A DNA stretch of 64,000 nt from Candidatus Devosia phytovorans (GTDB taxonomy: Bacteria; Pseudomonadota; Alphaproteobacteria; Rhizobiales; Devosiaceae): contig CP119312.1 of NCBI GenBank assembly GCA_029202405.1, positions 2,609,001 to 2,673,000 on the forward strand, written 5' to 3'. The notes below the pieces were generated by a model that did not search any database, was not told the origin of the DNA, and saw nothing but the letters and a program-made list of their open reading frames with translations. Shown in pieces: positions 41,818 through 52,765 of this stretch (position 1 is its first letter; each line of letters begins with the position of its first letter). Both the position numbers and the translations under genes were made by a program.

Positions 41818-42684
41818 TCACCAGGAAAGGCGCGGCAGGAAGCCAGCCATATGGGCGCGGCTCGGTGCCACCAGGTCGGCGATGGCCTGAGGATCGGGCT
41901 TGCCGAAGGCATCGAGTTCGGCGGCGTGGATCGAGCCCGTGACAAACAGCAGATCAATGCCGAACTGGGCCGCGCCCGTCGCATCGGTGCGCACAGAGTC
42001 GCCGATGGCCAGCACGCACGCCTTGTCGAGCGGTCCGCCATGCGCCTCTTCGGCGAGGCGGAAGGCTTCCTCGTAGATCGGCTGATAGGGTTTTCCCGCC
42101 ATCAGCACCATGCCGCCCATCGCAGCATAGAGATCGCCCAGCGCGCCGCCGCAATAGATGATCTTGTCGCCATGTTCCACCACCCGATCGGGATTGGCGC
42201 AGATCATGGGCAGCTTGCGGCTGAGCCAGAACTTGGCACGCTCGCGATACATCTCGGGCGTATCTTCATCGGTGTCGAGATCGGTGACGACGACCACTTC
42301 GGCCTCTTCCGGACCGGTGCGACGCACGTCGAGGCCCTCGTAGAGCGCATCGTCCTCGGTGGGCGGGCCAATATGGTGGATGGCCTTACCGCGGTATTTG
42401 GCAATCATCGCGCGTGTCGCATCGCCGGAGGAAACGATCGCGTCATAGGACTGACGGTGCACGCCAAGCCGGTCGAGCATTTCGACGATGGGCCCGGAGG
42501 GGCGCGGCGCATTGGTGATGAAGACCACCTTGCCACCGGCTTCGCGGAATTTGGTCAAGGCGTCGACGGCGGTCGGAAAGGCATGAACGCCGTTGTGGAC
42601 TACCCCCCAGACATCGCTCAGCACCGCATCGTAGCGCGACGCCAGATCAGAAAGGCCGGAAATATTGGGTAGTGTGCTGGTCAT
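41818..42684 (-). CDS. HAD-superfamily (class IIA) hydrolase
   Basis: A 288-residue haloacid-dehalogenase phosphatase of the TIGR01459 type found in alphaproteobacteria. The nucleophile Asp lies in AVLSDVWGVVHNGVHAFPTA near residue 25; other motifs are VVFITNAPRPSG, the C2 cap region, and ACVLAIGDSVRTDATGAAQF with Asp pair. Substrate unknown, possibly a sugar phosphate or nucleotide. It is translationally close to ribF (4 bp), which hints at a flavin-related substrate such as a phosphorylated riboflavin precursor; that is inference. Confidence 0.9.
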   Translation of the reverse strand: MTSTLPNISGLSDLASRYDAVLSDVWGVVHNGVHAFPTAVDALTKFREAGGKVVFITNAPRPSGPIVEMLDRLGVHRQSYDAIVSSGDATRAMIAKYRGKAIHHIGPPTEDDALYEGLDVRRTGPEEAEVVVVTDLDTDEDTPEMYRERAKFWLSRKLPMICANPDRVVEHGDKIIYCGGALGDLYAAMGGMVLMAGKPYQPIYEEAFRLAEEAHGGPLDKACVLAIGDSVRTDATGAAQFGIDLLFVTGSIHAAELDAFGKPDPQAIADLVAPSRAHMAGFLPRLSW

Positions 42685-42786
42685 CGCGATGGTCCGATGC
42701 GTTCAGGATGCCGTTCTATGTGGCAGCTTGCCCCTCGGGATCAAGCAGAAACACCCATCAAGCCGTTCGCCATGGCTGCAGGTCTG

Positions 42787-44013
42787 CTATTCGACCCGGC
42801 GCAATTGCGGCATCGGGCGGACGCCATCGACCACCAGATCGGGCCGTGCGGGGCCGGCCTCGGCGATATAGGGGCCCTGGACGAGGACGATGCCATCCTC
42901 GAGCAATTCGATGATCTGGCGCTCGTTGACGATGCCGGTGCCGAGCAGCTTGATGTCGAAGCGGGCGATGTAATTGGCGATGTCGGAAGCATGGAAATCG
43001 GTGAAGCTGGTCGGCTCCTGCAGGAAGCGCGCCGCATCGATGCGCAGGGAACGCACGCCCTGGGCGGCGATCTCGGCAATGTCGATGCGCAGCGAACGCA
43101 CATTGGTCAGCGAGAAGCCGGCGCCCTTCTTGGCGATGGCATCGGCAATGGCGCGCTCGCCCGTGGTCAGGCCCTGCCAGTCGGTCTCGCTGATGGTGAA
43201 GATCATGCCGGCATTGATGGCGCGATTGGCTTCGAGCGTGACCAGCAGCTGCTCGGAGGCCGACGAATCGCGCAGCGTCGCGCGCGACAGCGGGACGTAG
43301 AGCGTCAGCTGCTGGCCGCTGCTGCGGGCGCGGCGGGCAATGGTGATGGCCTCGACGAGGCCCACTTCCTCGATATGGCGCAGCAGATCGTCGCCGCCCT
43401 TGAGCGGCGCGAAATCGCTGCGATCGGCCAGCACGCCATCGTCCATGCGCAGGCGCGGCACCAGGTCATAACCCTGCGGCCGGCGCTGAGGCAGCGTGAC
43501 GACCGGCTGGATGTGATAGACGAGCCGGTCTTCGCTCAGCGCCTGGCGCAAGTATTCGATCGGAATGGTCGGCTCGGCCTCGCGCAACGGCGGCGGCGCG
43601 ACTGGGATCATGCGCTCGCGGCCAACCGGCTGTTGGGCCGCCTTGCTGCGCTCTTCCATGTCCGAAACGGCTTCGGCGACCTGGCGGATCACTGTGCCGA
43701 GCACGGAAATATCGGCTTCGACGCCTTCAAGGCGGGCGCCGGCGTTGACATCGGCCATGGCATTGATGCGCTGGCCAAGCACGGCGCCAGCCTGGGCATC
43801 GGTGGCCAGCAGGCGGGAGAGGTCTTCGATGGCTTTTTCGAGCCGGCTCTCGGCCCGCACGCGCAGGCGGCGTTCCATCATCACGACGCAGACGCAGCCA
43901 AAAACCACGGCGGCCAGAATGGCTTCAGCGGGGGTGAAGGTCAGCCCAAAATAGGCAACGGCCCCGAAGGCGGCTGCAGCAAAGGCAATGAACGTATAGA
44001 CCAATGCCTGCAC
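42787..44013 (-). CDS. Degenerate EAL-domain membrane protein
   Basis: 408 residues from a GTG at 44013 with GAGGAT upstream. Two N-terminal transmembrane helices (AFAAAAFGAVAYFGLTFTPA, ILAAVVFGCVCVVMM), then a coiled region near 52-120, then an EAL-like fold from LRQALSEDRLVYHIQPVVTL. The E-A-L-x-R catalytic motif is YDLVPR and the DDFGTGYSS loop is KKGAGFSLTN, so c-di-GMP hydrolysis is probably lost. It may bind c-di-GMP or a protein partner. It sits alone between the HAD and ROK genes. Confidence 0.85.
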   Translation of the reverse strand: MQALVYTFIAFAAAAFGAVAYFGLTFTPAEAILAAVVFGCVCVVMMERRLRVRAESRLEKAIEDLSRLLATDAQAGAVLGQRINAMADVNAGARLEGVEADISVLGTVIRQVAEAVSDMEERSKAAQQPVGRERMIPVAPPPLREAEPTIPIEYLRQALSEDRLVYHIQPVVTLPQRRPQGYDLVPRLRMDDGVLADRSDFAPLKGGDDLLRHIEEVGLVEAITIARRARSSGQQLTLYVPLSRATLRDSSASEQLLVTLEANRAINAGMIFTISETDWQGLTTGERAIADAIAKKGAGFSLTNVRSLRIDIAEIAAQGVRSLRIDAARFLQEPTSFTDFHASDIANYIARFDIKLLGTGIVNERQIIELLEDGIVLVQGPYIAEAGPARPDLVVDGVRPMPQLRRVE

Positions 44014-44123
44014 GGGCGATCCTCAAACCCTTCCCCAAGCGCCGGGATTCGGCATTCCCTCTTAGCATTGCACAGGCACGGGCAAAAGCGCGCAACCGGG
44101 GCTGTCCCAAGCCAATTTGGCCG

Positions 44124-45329
44124 TCAGGTGACGAAGAGGTCCCAGGCGCGGGCGAAGAAGCGCCGGAACAGCAGCATCTGCGCCACGCCATTGGCCGCCG
44201 CCGAGGCGCCCAGCTTGCCCAGGGCCAGGGCCGGCACCGGACGGGAATAGGGCATCAGGCCGAGATGGTGCTCGACGCGCTCGACCAGCCGGGCCATCAC
44301 GTCGCGCGGCAGGATGCCGTCGATGACGATGAGTTCGACCTCGATGACGGCGCTGGTGTTGAGCACCGCGACCGCCAGGGCCCGGGCTGCGTCTTCAAGC
44401 CAGGCTTCGCCCACCGCGCCCAGGGCCGACCAGTCCCAGCGGGTCGAGCGGCTGTCGGGCAGCTTCAGTCCCGCCGCCTCGCAGCGCCGCTGCAATACGA
44501 GCAGCGAGGCAATATCCTGCACCGAGGTCGGCTTGCCGGAAGCATCGGGCACGATGATATCGCCCAGGCTCGCGCCATTGCTGCTGCGGCTTTCCCAAAG
44601 GCTGCCGTTGATCAGGATGCCCGAGCCGAGGAAGGCCCCGACATAGAGGCAGGCAAAGCTCGCCGGCCAGGGTCTGGGCAGGGCCAGCCATTCGCTCCAG
44701 GAGGCCGCACTGCCGTCGCTGATGCTGCTGGTTTCGAGCCCGGTCAGGCCCTGCAGATGGGCGGTGATGTCGAGACTGCTCCAGCGCGCGATCTGCCGGG
44801 CCGAGGCGCCGAGCGCCTCAAGACCCTGCTCGATATTGCGGGAGATACAGACGCCGATACCGATCAGCCTATCCGATTGGCGCTGGGTCAGGCCGGCGCG
44901 GATGGTGGCGATCTCGGCGGCGATATCGGCAAAGATCGTATCTGCATCGAGCAGGTCATGGCTGCGACTGATGCTGGCGAGCGTCTGGCCGGTCATCGAC
45001 AGCAGCATGACCTCCAGGCTGCGCCAGCCGATTTCGACGCCGATCACACAGGCGCCATCGGGATTGATGAACAGCGGGGTGGCCGGCTGGCCGCGCCGGC
45101 CGCGCAAGGGTTCGCCGCGCATCACCAGGTCCCGCGATTCCAGTTCGGCCAGGATGCGCGACGTGGTCTGCGGCCCCAGCCCCGAGAGGCGGGCGAGATC
45201 GGCATTGGACGAGCCGGGATTGACCGCCACGAGGGTCAGGACGGCCCGCTCGTTGGCGACGCGGACGCCCGACTGAGCAAAGCCCCGGGCACCCGGTTCA
45301 TTCATGTCGACGGCAAAGTTCCTGTGCAT
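44124..45329 (-). CDS. ROK-family transcriptional regulator
   Basis: 401 residues (start ATG 45329, alternative 45305). A winged-helix DNA-binding domain is at residues about 25-85 (NADLARLSGLGPQTTSRILA). A sugar-kinase-like ROK fold follows from IGVEIGWRSLEVMLL, with VGAFLGSGILINGSLW in the usual ROK metal/sugar region. The ROK zinc-binding CxCGxxGC motif is absent. It probably senses a sugar and controls genes elsewhere; the target is unknown. Confidence 0.85.
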   Translation of the reverse strand: MHRNFAVDMNEPGARGFAQSGVRVANERAVLTLVAVNPGSSNADLARLSGLGPQTTSRILAELESRDLVMRGEPLRGRRGQPATPLFINPDGACVIGVEIGWRSLEVMLLSMTGQTLASISRSHDLLDADTIFADIAAEIATIRAGLTQRQSDRLIGIGVCISRNIEQGLEALGASARQIARWSSLDITAHLQGLTGLETSSISDGSAASWSEWLALPRPWPASFACLYVGAFLGSGILINGSLWESRSSNGASLGDIIVPDASGKPTSVQDIASLLVLQRRCEAAGLKLPDSRSTRWDWSALGAVGEAWLEDAARALAVAVLNTSAVIEVELIVIDGILPRDVMARLVERVEHHLGLMPYSRPVPALALGKLGASAAANGVAQMLLFRRFFARAWDLFVT

Positions 45330-45504
45330 GATCCTAGACTTAACCGGGTATGGCGGATGCGATCAAGCGACAAAGCCGCGGCGCGACGCACGCATTTTGC
45401 AAGCGATCGGAACCAATTGTTTACCCTGATGCGAAACAATCACCTCAAGACCGGCAGGACAGGTGTCCACAGCCGGCGTGACGATGTGGCGAAGGGCGAA
45501 CTGC

Positions 45505-46931
<1,427 letters not shown>

Positions 46932-46932
<1 letters not shown>

Positions 46933-47074
46933 GACCAATCGACATTCAGTTCAGGCTGAGCTGAAAATGGCGGTTTTCGAGCACCGGAGCGCAGCGTACG
47001 TTTGGGTGCGTGAGCAGCGGAAGCGCAGAAAACTGGCGTTTGCAGGCCAGCATCAGTTGAAGGTCGATTGGTCC
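46932..47074. repeat. Long inverted-repeat element
   Basis: GGACCAATCGAC (46932-46943) and GTCGATTGGTCC (47063-47074) are perfectly complementary. Inside, CTGAAAATGGCGGTTTTC pairs imperfectly with GAAAACTGGCGTTTGCAG, so the whole 143-bp unit folds into one long hairpin. It begins at the last base of the regulator's stop and lies next to the convergent DMT transporter stop. An apparent reading frame inside it is not a gene. Confidence 0.85.
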
Positions 47075-47081
47075 TAAGCCA

Positions 47082-48050
47082 TTACTGCGGCGTGCCGGCT
47101 TCCTTGGCGCGCCGGCGATCAAGCCCGAGATAGTGCTCGCGCAGGATGATGGCGATGCCCGAGCCGATGATGATCAGGGCACCGGTGATCATGGACAGCG
47201 TCGGCACATCGCCGAAGGCCAGAAAGCCGATGGCCAGGGTCAGCAGCAGCGAGACATATTCGAAGGGCGCGATGACCGACATGTCGGCATAGCGATAGCT
47301 CGAGGTCATCAGCAATTGGGCAATGCCGCCGGCAATGCCTGCGCCGACCAGCATGGCCGCCTGTTGCGGCGTCGGCCAGATCCAGCCAAAAGGCGCGGCG
47401 AGCAGGGCCAGCACGCTGGCGCTGATGAAGAAATAGGTGACGATGGCTTCGGTGCGTTCGGTCGACACCAGCTGACGCACCTGCATCAGGGCAATGGCCG
47501 TGAGAAATGCGCCGCAGATGGCGGCTATCGCCCCGATGGTCGCGCCGTCGTTGCCGGCACTGCCGCCGGTAAAGACGGTGAGGCGCGGCCACAGGATGAT
47601 GAGCACGCCGACCAGTCCGATGCTCACCGCCGTCCAGCGGAAAACGTGGACCTTTTCCTTGAGCAGCACGGCCGAAAGCGCGACGATCAGCAGCGGCGAA
47701 GCGTAGCCGATGGCCGTGGCTTCGGGCAGCGGCAGGCGCGTCAGGGCAAAAAACCCGCAGCCCATCGAGGCGACGCCAACCAGTCCGCGCAGCACATGGC
47801 CAAAAGGCCGCTGGGTGCGAAAGCCGTCGCTCATCCGGCCCTTCCACAGCAGGAAGAGCATGACGGGGAGCAGCGCAAAGAAGGAACGGAAAAAGACCAT
47901 CTGCCCGGCGGGCACGGTCTCGGTCGCCTTGAGCAGCGAGGCCATCACCACGAAGAAGGCGACCGACAGCACCTTGAGCGCTATGCCCCGCATCGGGCCG
48001 CCCGAATAAGGTGCCGGGCTAACGGCCTGTACTGATGCGGATGTGGTCAC
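47082..48050 (-). CDS. DMT-superfamily (EamA) transporter
   Basis: A 322-residue drug/metabolite transporter with ten predicted helices in two EamA halves, such as IALKVLSVAFFVVMASLL and AIGYASPLLIVALSAVLL. The start is uncertain: GTG 48050 is used and ATG 47993 (MRGIALKVLS) is possible. FFRSFFALLPVMLFLLWKG and RWTAVSIGLVGVLIILWPR are typical of the S-adenosylmethionine/RhaT-like group. Substrate unknown. It is downstream of a 64-residue gene on the same strand. Confidence 0.86.
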   Translation of the reverse strand: MTTSASVQAVSPAPYSGGPMRGIALKVLSVAFFVVMASLLKATETVPAGQMVFFRSFFALLPVMLFLLWKGRMSDGFRTQRPFGHVLRGLVGVASMGCGFFALTRLPLPEATAIGYASPLLIVALSAVLLKEKVHVFRWTAVSIGLVGVLIILWPRLTVFTGGSAGNDGATIGAIAAICGAFLTAIALMQVRQLVSTERTEAIVTYFFISASVLALLAAPFGWIWPTPQQAAMLVGAGIAGGIAQLLMTSSYRYADMSVIAPFEYVSLLLTLAIGFLAFGDVPTLSMITGALIIIGSGIAIILREHYLGLDRRRAKEAGTPQ

Positions 48051-48073
48051 GACGGTCTCGCAGGTCGAGCGGG

Positions 48074-48268
48074 CTACTTGCCGGAGGATTGCTCCAGCTT
48101 TTCCTTGGCGATGCGCGCGGTGGCGAAAGCCTTGTGCTCGGGACCGACGGCCGAGCCAGTCTTGACGACATTGCCGGCTGCGTCGTGGAGTTCCCAATGC
48201 CAGTTGGCGTTGGGGCCGCTGCCGCCCTTGAGGCGCAGCTTGATCTGAAGCGAGTTTTCTTGGGTCAT
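48074..48268 (-). CDS. Small protein of unknown function
   Basis: 64 residues, soluble. ATG 48268. LQIKLRLKGGSGPNANWHWE then LHDAAGNVVKTGSAVG, ending KAFATARIAKEKLEQSSGK. No family recognised. It precedes the DMT transporter by 23 bp on the same strand and may be co-transcribed. Codon use fits its neighbours, so it is likely a real gene. Confidence 0.6.
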   Translation of the reverse strand: MTQENSLQIKLRLKGGSGPNANWHWELHDAAGNVVKTGSAVGPEHKAFATARIAKEKLEQSSGK

Positions 48269-48426
48269 TTGTGCCTTATGGCGCAGCTTGGCGTGGGGTG
48301 GAAGGGAAAACTTTCTGCGAAACGCTCGACCGGGCCCACGGTTCACAATTGTTCAATCAGCACGGTCGGCCGGAACAGTTGGCGCAACCTCCCGTTGCCT
48401 TGCCAGAGACAACAAGGAGAATTGTC

Positions 48427-49236
48427 ATGGCTCATTCAACTGCCCTGCATGTGGAAGATACCGGTGGCACAGGCCGTCCAGTCGTGCTCATCCATGGCTG
48501 GCCGCTATCCGGCAAGGCCTGGGAAAAGCAGGTCCCTGCCCTGGCGCAGGCCGGCTATCGCGTCATCACCTATGACCGTCGCGGTTTTGGCGCGTCGGGC
48601 AAGCCGGCTGACGGCTATGACTATGGCACGCTGGCCAATGACCTGTCGGATCTGATCAAGGATCTCGATCTCGAGAATGTCACCCTGGTCGGCTTCTCCA
48701 TGGGTGGCGGCGAAGTCGCCAAATATGTCGCCGACCACGCCGAGGAGCGGTTGCATTCGGTCGTTTTCGCCGGCGCCGTGCCGCCCTATTTGATGCAGGG
48801 TCCGGATAATCCAGAAGGTCCGCTGACCAAGGAAAAGGCCGGCGAGATGGAAGCAGGCCTCAAGCACGACCGCGCCGCTTTCTTCGACCAGTTCACCAAG
48901 GGCTTCTTCTCTGCCAAGGATGTGCTGAAAGTGTCCGAAGAGGACCGGCAGAAAGCCATCGCGCTCTGCCAGCAGTCCGACCAGACCGCGGCGCTGGGCT
49001 GCATGAAGTCCTTCGGCACGACCGATTTCCGCGATGACCTGACGAAAGTCACCGTGCCGACGCTAGTCATTCACGGCGATTCCGATGGCGTGGTCCCCTT
49101 CGAAGGCTCTGGCAAGCGCACGCACCAGGCCATCGCCGGCAGCCAGCTGGTGGTCGTCCCGGACGCCCCACATGGCTTTAACGTCAGCCACGCCGAGGAA
49201 TTTAACGCGGCGCTGATCGCGTTTTTGAAGAACTGA
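48427..49236 (+). CDS. Alpha/beta hydrolase (non-haem chloroperoxidase-like)
   Basis: 269 residues from ATG 48427 with CAAGGAG about 8 nt upstream. Catalytic triad visible: oxyanion region VVLIHGWPLSGKAWEKQ, nucleophile Ser in LVGFSMGGGEVAKYVA near residue 97, acid in LVIHGDSDGVVPFEG, His in VPDAPHGFNVSHAEEF. It resembles non-haem chloroperoxidases and aryl esterases. No cofactor-binding motif. It is expressed alone and is divergent from the small protein gene. Confidence 0.88.
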   Translation: MAHSTALHVEDTGGTGRPVVLIHGWPLSGKAWEKQVPALAQAGYRVITYDRRGFGASGKPADGYDYGTLANDLSDLIKDLDLENVTLVGFSMGGGEVAKYVADHAEERLHSVVFAGAVPPYLMQGPDNPEGPLTKEKAGEMEAGLKHDRAAFFDQFTKGFFSAKDVLKVSEEDRQKAIALCQQSDQTAALGCMKSFGTTDFRDDLTKVTVPTLVIHGDSDGVVPFEGSGKRTHQAIAGSQLVVVPDAPHGFNVSHAEEFNAALIAFLKN

Positions 49237-49260
49237 ATGGTCCGGAGCTTCCGCTAACGC

Positions 49261-49430
49261 CGGAGCCATCCTCCCCCGCCGGCGGGGGAGGGGACCACGC
49301 ATGGCGTGGTGGAGGGGGAGCCGCTTGCGCCAAAACTTCAATGGCCAGTTCTTTTGGATATCTTAGCCCGCTGCTCCCCTCTCCACCACGCTTCGCGCGG
49401 TTCCCCTCTCCCGTGAACGGGAGAGGAAGC
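49261..49430. repeat. Compound palindromic repeat element
   Basis: Perfect 20-bp palindrome CTCCCCCGCCGGCGGGGGAG (49271-49290), then ACCACGC-ATG-GCGTGGT (49294-49310). Further right is a mirrored half, CTCCACCACGCTTCGCGCGG, with hairpin CTCTCCCGT-GA-ACGGGAGAG (49406-49425). The halves are related to each other in inverted orientation. Confidence 0.8.
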
Positions 49431-49706
49431 CTTCAGACATTCCAACTCCTGGCGCATTCCCCGCATGCCAGTGGTGGTTTTATTCCAGCCCATTAGCCAC
49501 TTACCCGACCCGGCAAGATACTTTTCCCCGCCCCTCAATTTCTCCCGCATACTCTCCCCATTCCCGTCAGACACGCGGTGCCGACGCAGCACCGGGCGGG
49601 GAGGCTGGAGATGGGGGCGCCCATTTGGCCGGGCTGAAAGTCGGCACCTGGGCTTGCGACAATAGTCCCCGGTGAGTTCCGGACCCGGTGAGAAAACTCC
49701 AGACCG
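49431..49706. other. Intergenic stretch without a gene
   Basis: Between the compound repeat and the hairpin I see no credible gene. A CCCGGTGAG sequence occurs twice (near 49669 and 49685), embedded in short, poorly conserved-looking sequence. Confidence 0.5.
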
Positions 49707-49766
49707 TGACGGGCGGCCATTGGCTCGCACTTCACTAGTAGTTTCTGGGCCAATGGCCGCCCGTCA
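49707..49766 (-). terminator. Perfect 18-bp hairpin downstream of DUF427 gene
   Basis: TGACGGGCGGCCATTGGC (49707-49724) pairs perfectly with GCCAATGGCCGCCCGTCA (49749-49766) with a 24-nt loop. It lies 38 bp past the DUF427 stop. No strong U-tract follows on either strand. Confidence 0.6.
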
Positions 49767-49804
49767 TCCGTGAAAACCGCATTGCAGGCGGCGCTTTCGC
49801 ACGC

Positions 49805-50167
49805 CTAAACTTCGGAGGTCCGATATTCGATACGGTCGCCCCAGAAAGCGAGATAATCGCGGATGTCCTCGACCAGAGGACAGGGATCGGGGTAATACCA
49901 GACCTGGTCCGGGCCATCCGCCGTCAGGGTCTTGATGTTGTAATAGTGCGCCTCACCCTTGTAGGGGCAGGTGGTGCGGGTTTCGGAAAGTTCGAGCACA
50001 TCCTCGCGTATATCGGCCCGGGGAATATAAATCCGCAGCGGGGCGCCCGGCTCGTCGAGCTCAAGGGCATTGAGCGACGAACCGATCTCGGCATCATCGA
50101 ACAGCACGTGGACCCGGCCCTTGGCGGGAGTGATCTTGATATCCTTGTCCAGACATTGACGCGTCAT
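49805..50167 (-). CDS. DUF427 family protein
   Basis: A 120-residue small beta-rich protein. ATG 50167 is used; a longer frame to 50233 would enter the groESL promoter. Family features are RVHVLFDDAEIGSSLNALEL, IYIPRADIREDVL, TTCPYKGEAHYYNI and the C-terminal VWYYPDPCPLVEDIRDYLAF, including the CPYKG and Trp/Tyr-rich motif. DUF427 proteins are of unknown function. It is transcribed divergently from the groES promoter. Confidence 0.9.
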   Translation of the reverse strand: MTRQCLDKDIKITPAKGRVHVLFDDAEIGSSLNALELDEPGAPLRIYIPRADIREDVLELSETRTTCPYKGEAHYYNIKTLTADGPDQVWYYPDPCPLVEDIRDYLAFWGDRIEYRTSEV

Positions 50168-50238
50168 GTTGGCCTGCCATCTTCCTGATTCATTGGTCAG
50201 CAAGATCAACGCACCAGATAAAATCAGGTTCACCTTCC

Positions 50239-50267
50239 TTGACTCTGCGGGGCCCCGATCCTTATAT
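50239..50267 (+). promoter_or_regulatory. groESL promoter
   Basis: TTGACT (50239-50244), 17-nt spacer, TTATAT (50262-50267). It lies 13 bp upstream of the CIRCE element, so a repressor bound there would cover the start point. Confidence 0.7.
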
Positions 50268-50280
50268 CCCCGTCACCCTG

Positions 50281-50307
50281 TTAGCACTCTATATTGCCGA
50301 GTGCTAA
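50281..50307 (+). promoter_or_regulatory. CIRCE element (HrcA operator)
   Basis: TTAGCACTC-N9-GAGTGCTAA is an exact consensus match, with arms 50281-50289 and 50299-50307. HrcA binds such sites and releases them on heat stress. The hrcA gene is not in this window. Confidence 0.97.
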
Positions 50308-50351
50308 TGGTGCCAAAATTGCATTCTCGAATGCTGCCATAGGAGCAAAAC

Positions 50352-50642
50352 ATGGGCTTTCGTCCTCTGCACGACCGCGTGGTCGTCCGTCGCCTCGACA
50401 GCGAAGAAAAGACCAAGGGCGGGATCATCATCCCCGACACCGCCAAGGAAAAGCCGTCTGAAGGCGTGATCGTTTCGGTCGGCCCTGGCGCCCGCGACGA
50501 TGCCGGCAAGATCAACGCACTCGACGTCAAGGCTGGCGATCGCGTGCTGTTCGGCAAGTGGAGCGGCACCGAAGTCAAGCTCGACGGCGAAGATCTGCTG
50601 ATCATGAAGGAATCCGACATCATGGGCATCGTCGAGGTCTAA
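50352..50642 (+). CDS. groES: Co-chaperonin GroES
   Basis: 96 residues. ATG 50352. Typical opening MGFRPLHDRVVVRRLDSEEK, mobile-loop KGGIIIPDTAKEKPSEGVIV, then VLFGKWSGTEVKLDGEDLL and SDIMGIVEV. It forms the cap of the GroEL folding chamber. Under control of the CIRCE element and 56 bp ahead of groEL. Confidence 0.98.
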   Translation: MGFRPLHDRVVVRRLDSEEKTKGGIIIPDTAKEKPSEGVIVSVGPGARDDAGKINALDVKAGDRVLFGKWSGTEVKLDGEDLLIMKESDIMGIVEV

Positions 50643-50697
50643 GACCTCCCTGCCCTACTGTCTTTCCCCCACTCACTCTCTTTAAGGAGCGCCCCTC

Positions 50698-52338
<1,641 letters not shown>

Positions 52339-52394
52339 TCCAGCCTCTCCAAGAGCTTCGAGGTTCGCGTCTTCCCAGTCACGAACTTTGCGAG

Positions 52395-52424
52395 AAAGGC
52401 GCAGCGGCAACGCTGCGCCTTTTT
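52395..52424 (+). terminator. Rho-independent terminator of groESL
   Basis: Stem AAAGGCGCAGCG (52395-52406), loop GCAA, stem CGCTGCGCCTTT (52411-52422), then T residues continuing to 52424. Twelve-base-pair GC-rich stem and U-tract, located 57 bp after the groEL stop. Confidence 0.95.
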
Positions 52425-52473
52425 CTTATCCCCCTGCCGGAATAGGCTGGCATAGTGGGCAATGGAGGAAATG

Positions 52474-52707
52474 ATGCGACCACCCAGACGCGGTAGTGCC
52501 TATGATCAGGCTGAGGCTGCCTTCAAATCGGCAACGAGCAAGCCTGCGGCCCCTGCTCCGGTGAAGTTGGCTAGTCCGCCCGAGGGCAAGGAGTTGGTGT
52601 CACTGCGGCTCGACCGTGCCGTGCTGGAGCATTTCCAGGAGGACGGACCGGGCTGGCAGGACCGGATCAATGCTGCGCTGCGCGCCGCGGCAGGGATCGA
52701 CAGCTAA
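52474..52707 (+). CDS. BrnA-like antitoxin-type protein (orphan)
   Basis: 77 residues. ATG 52474 has GGAGG 5 nt upstream; ATG 52471 and 52462 are less good. The C-terminal half, VSLRLDRAVLEHFQEDGPGW then QDRINAALRAAAG, matches the ribbon-helix-helix end of BrnA antitoxins. The N-terminal half is Ala/Pro-rich. No BrnT toxin gene lies beside it: upstream is groEL and downstream is the Sel1 gene. It may be an orphan regulator. Confidence 0.72.
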   Translation: MRPPRRGSAYDQAEAAFKSATSKPAAPAPVKLASPPEGKELVSLRLDRAVLEHFQEDGPGWQDRINAALRAAAGIDS

Positions 52708-52765
52708 GCATTTGACAGTGACGGAAAGGCGTTTCATTTTCCGGTGGTTTTATCTGGAGGTGTTT

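Noticed and set aside
49338..49730. Open frames on both strands in the gap before DUF427
   Set aside because: They span palindromic repeats and have no ribosome sites or recognisable domains.
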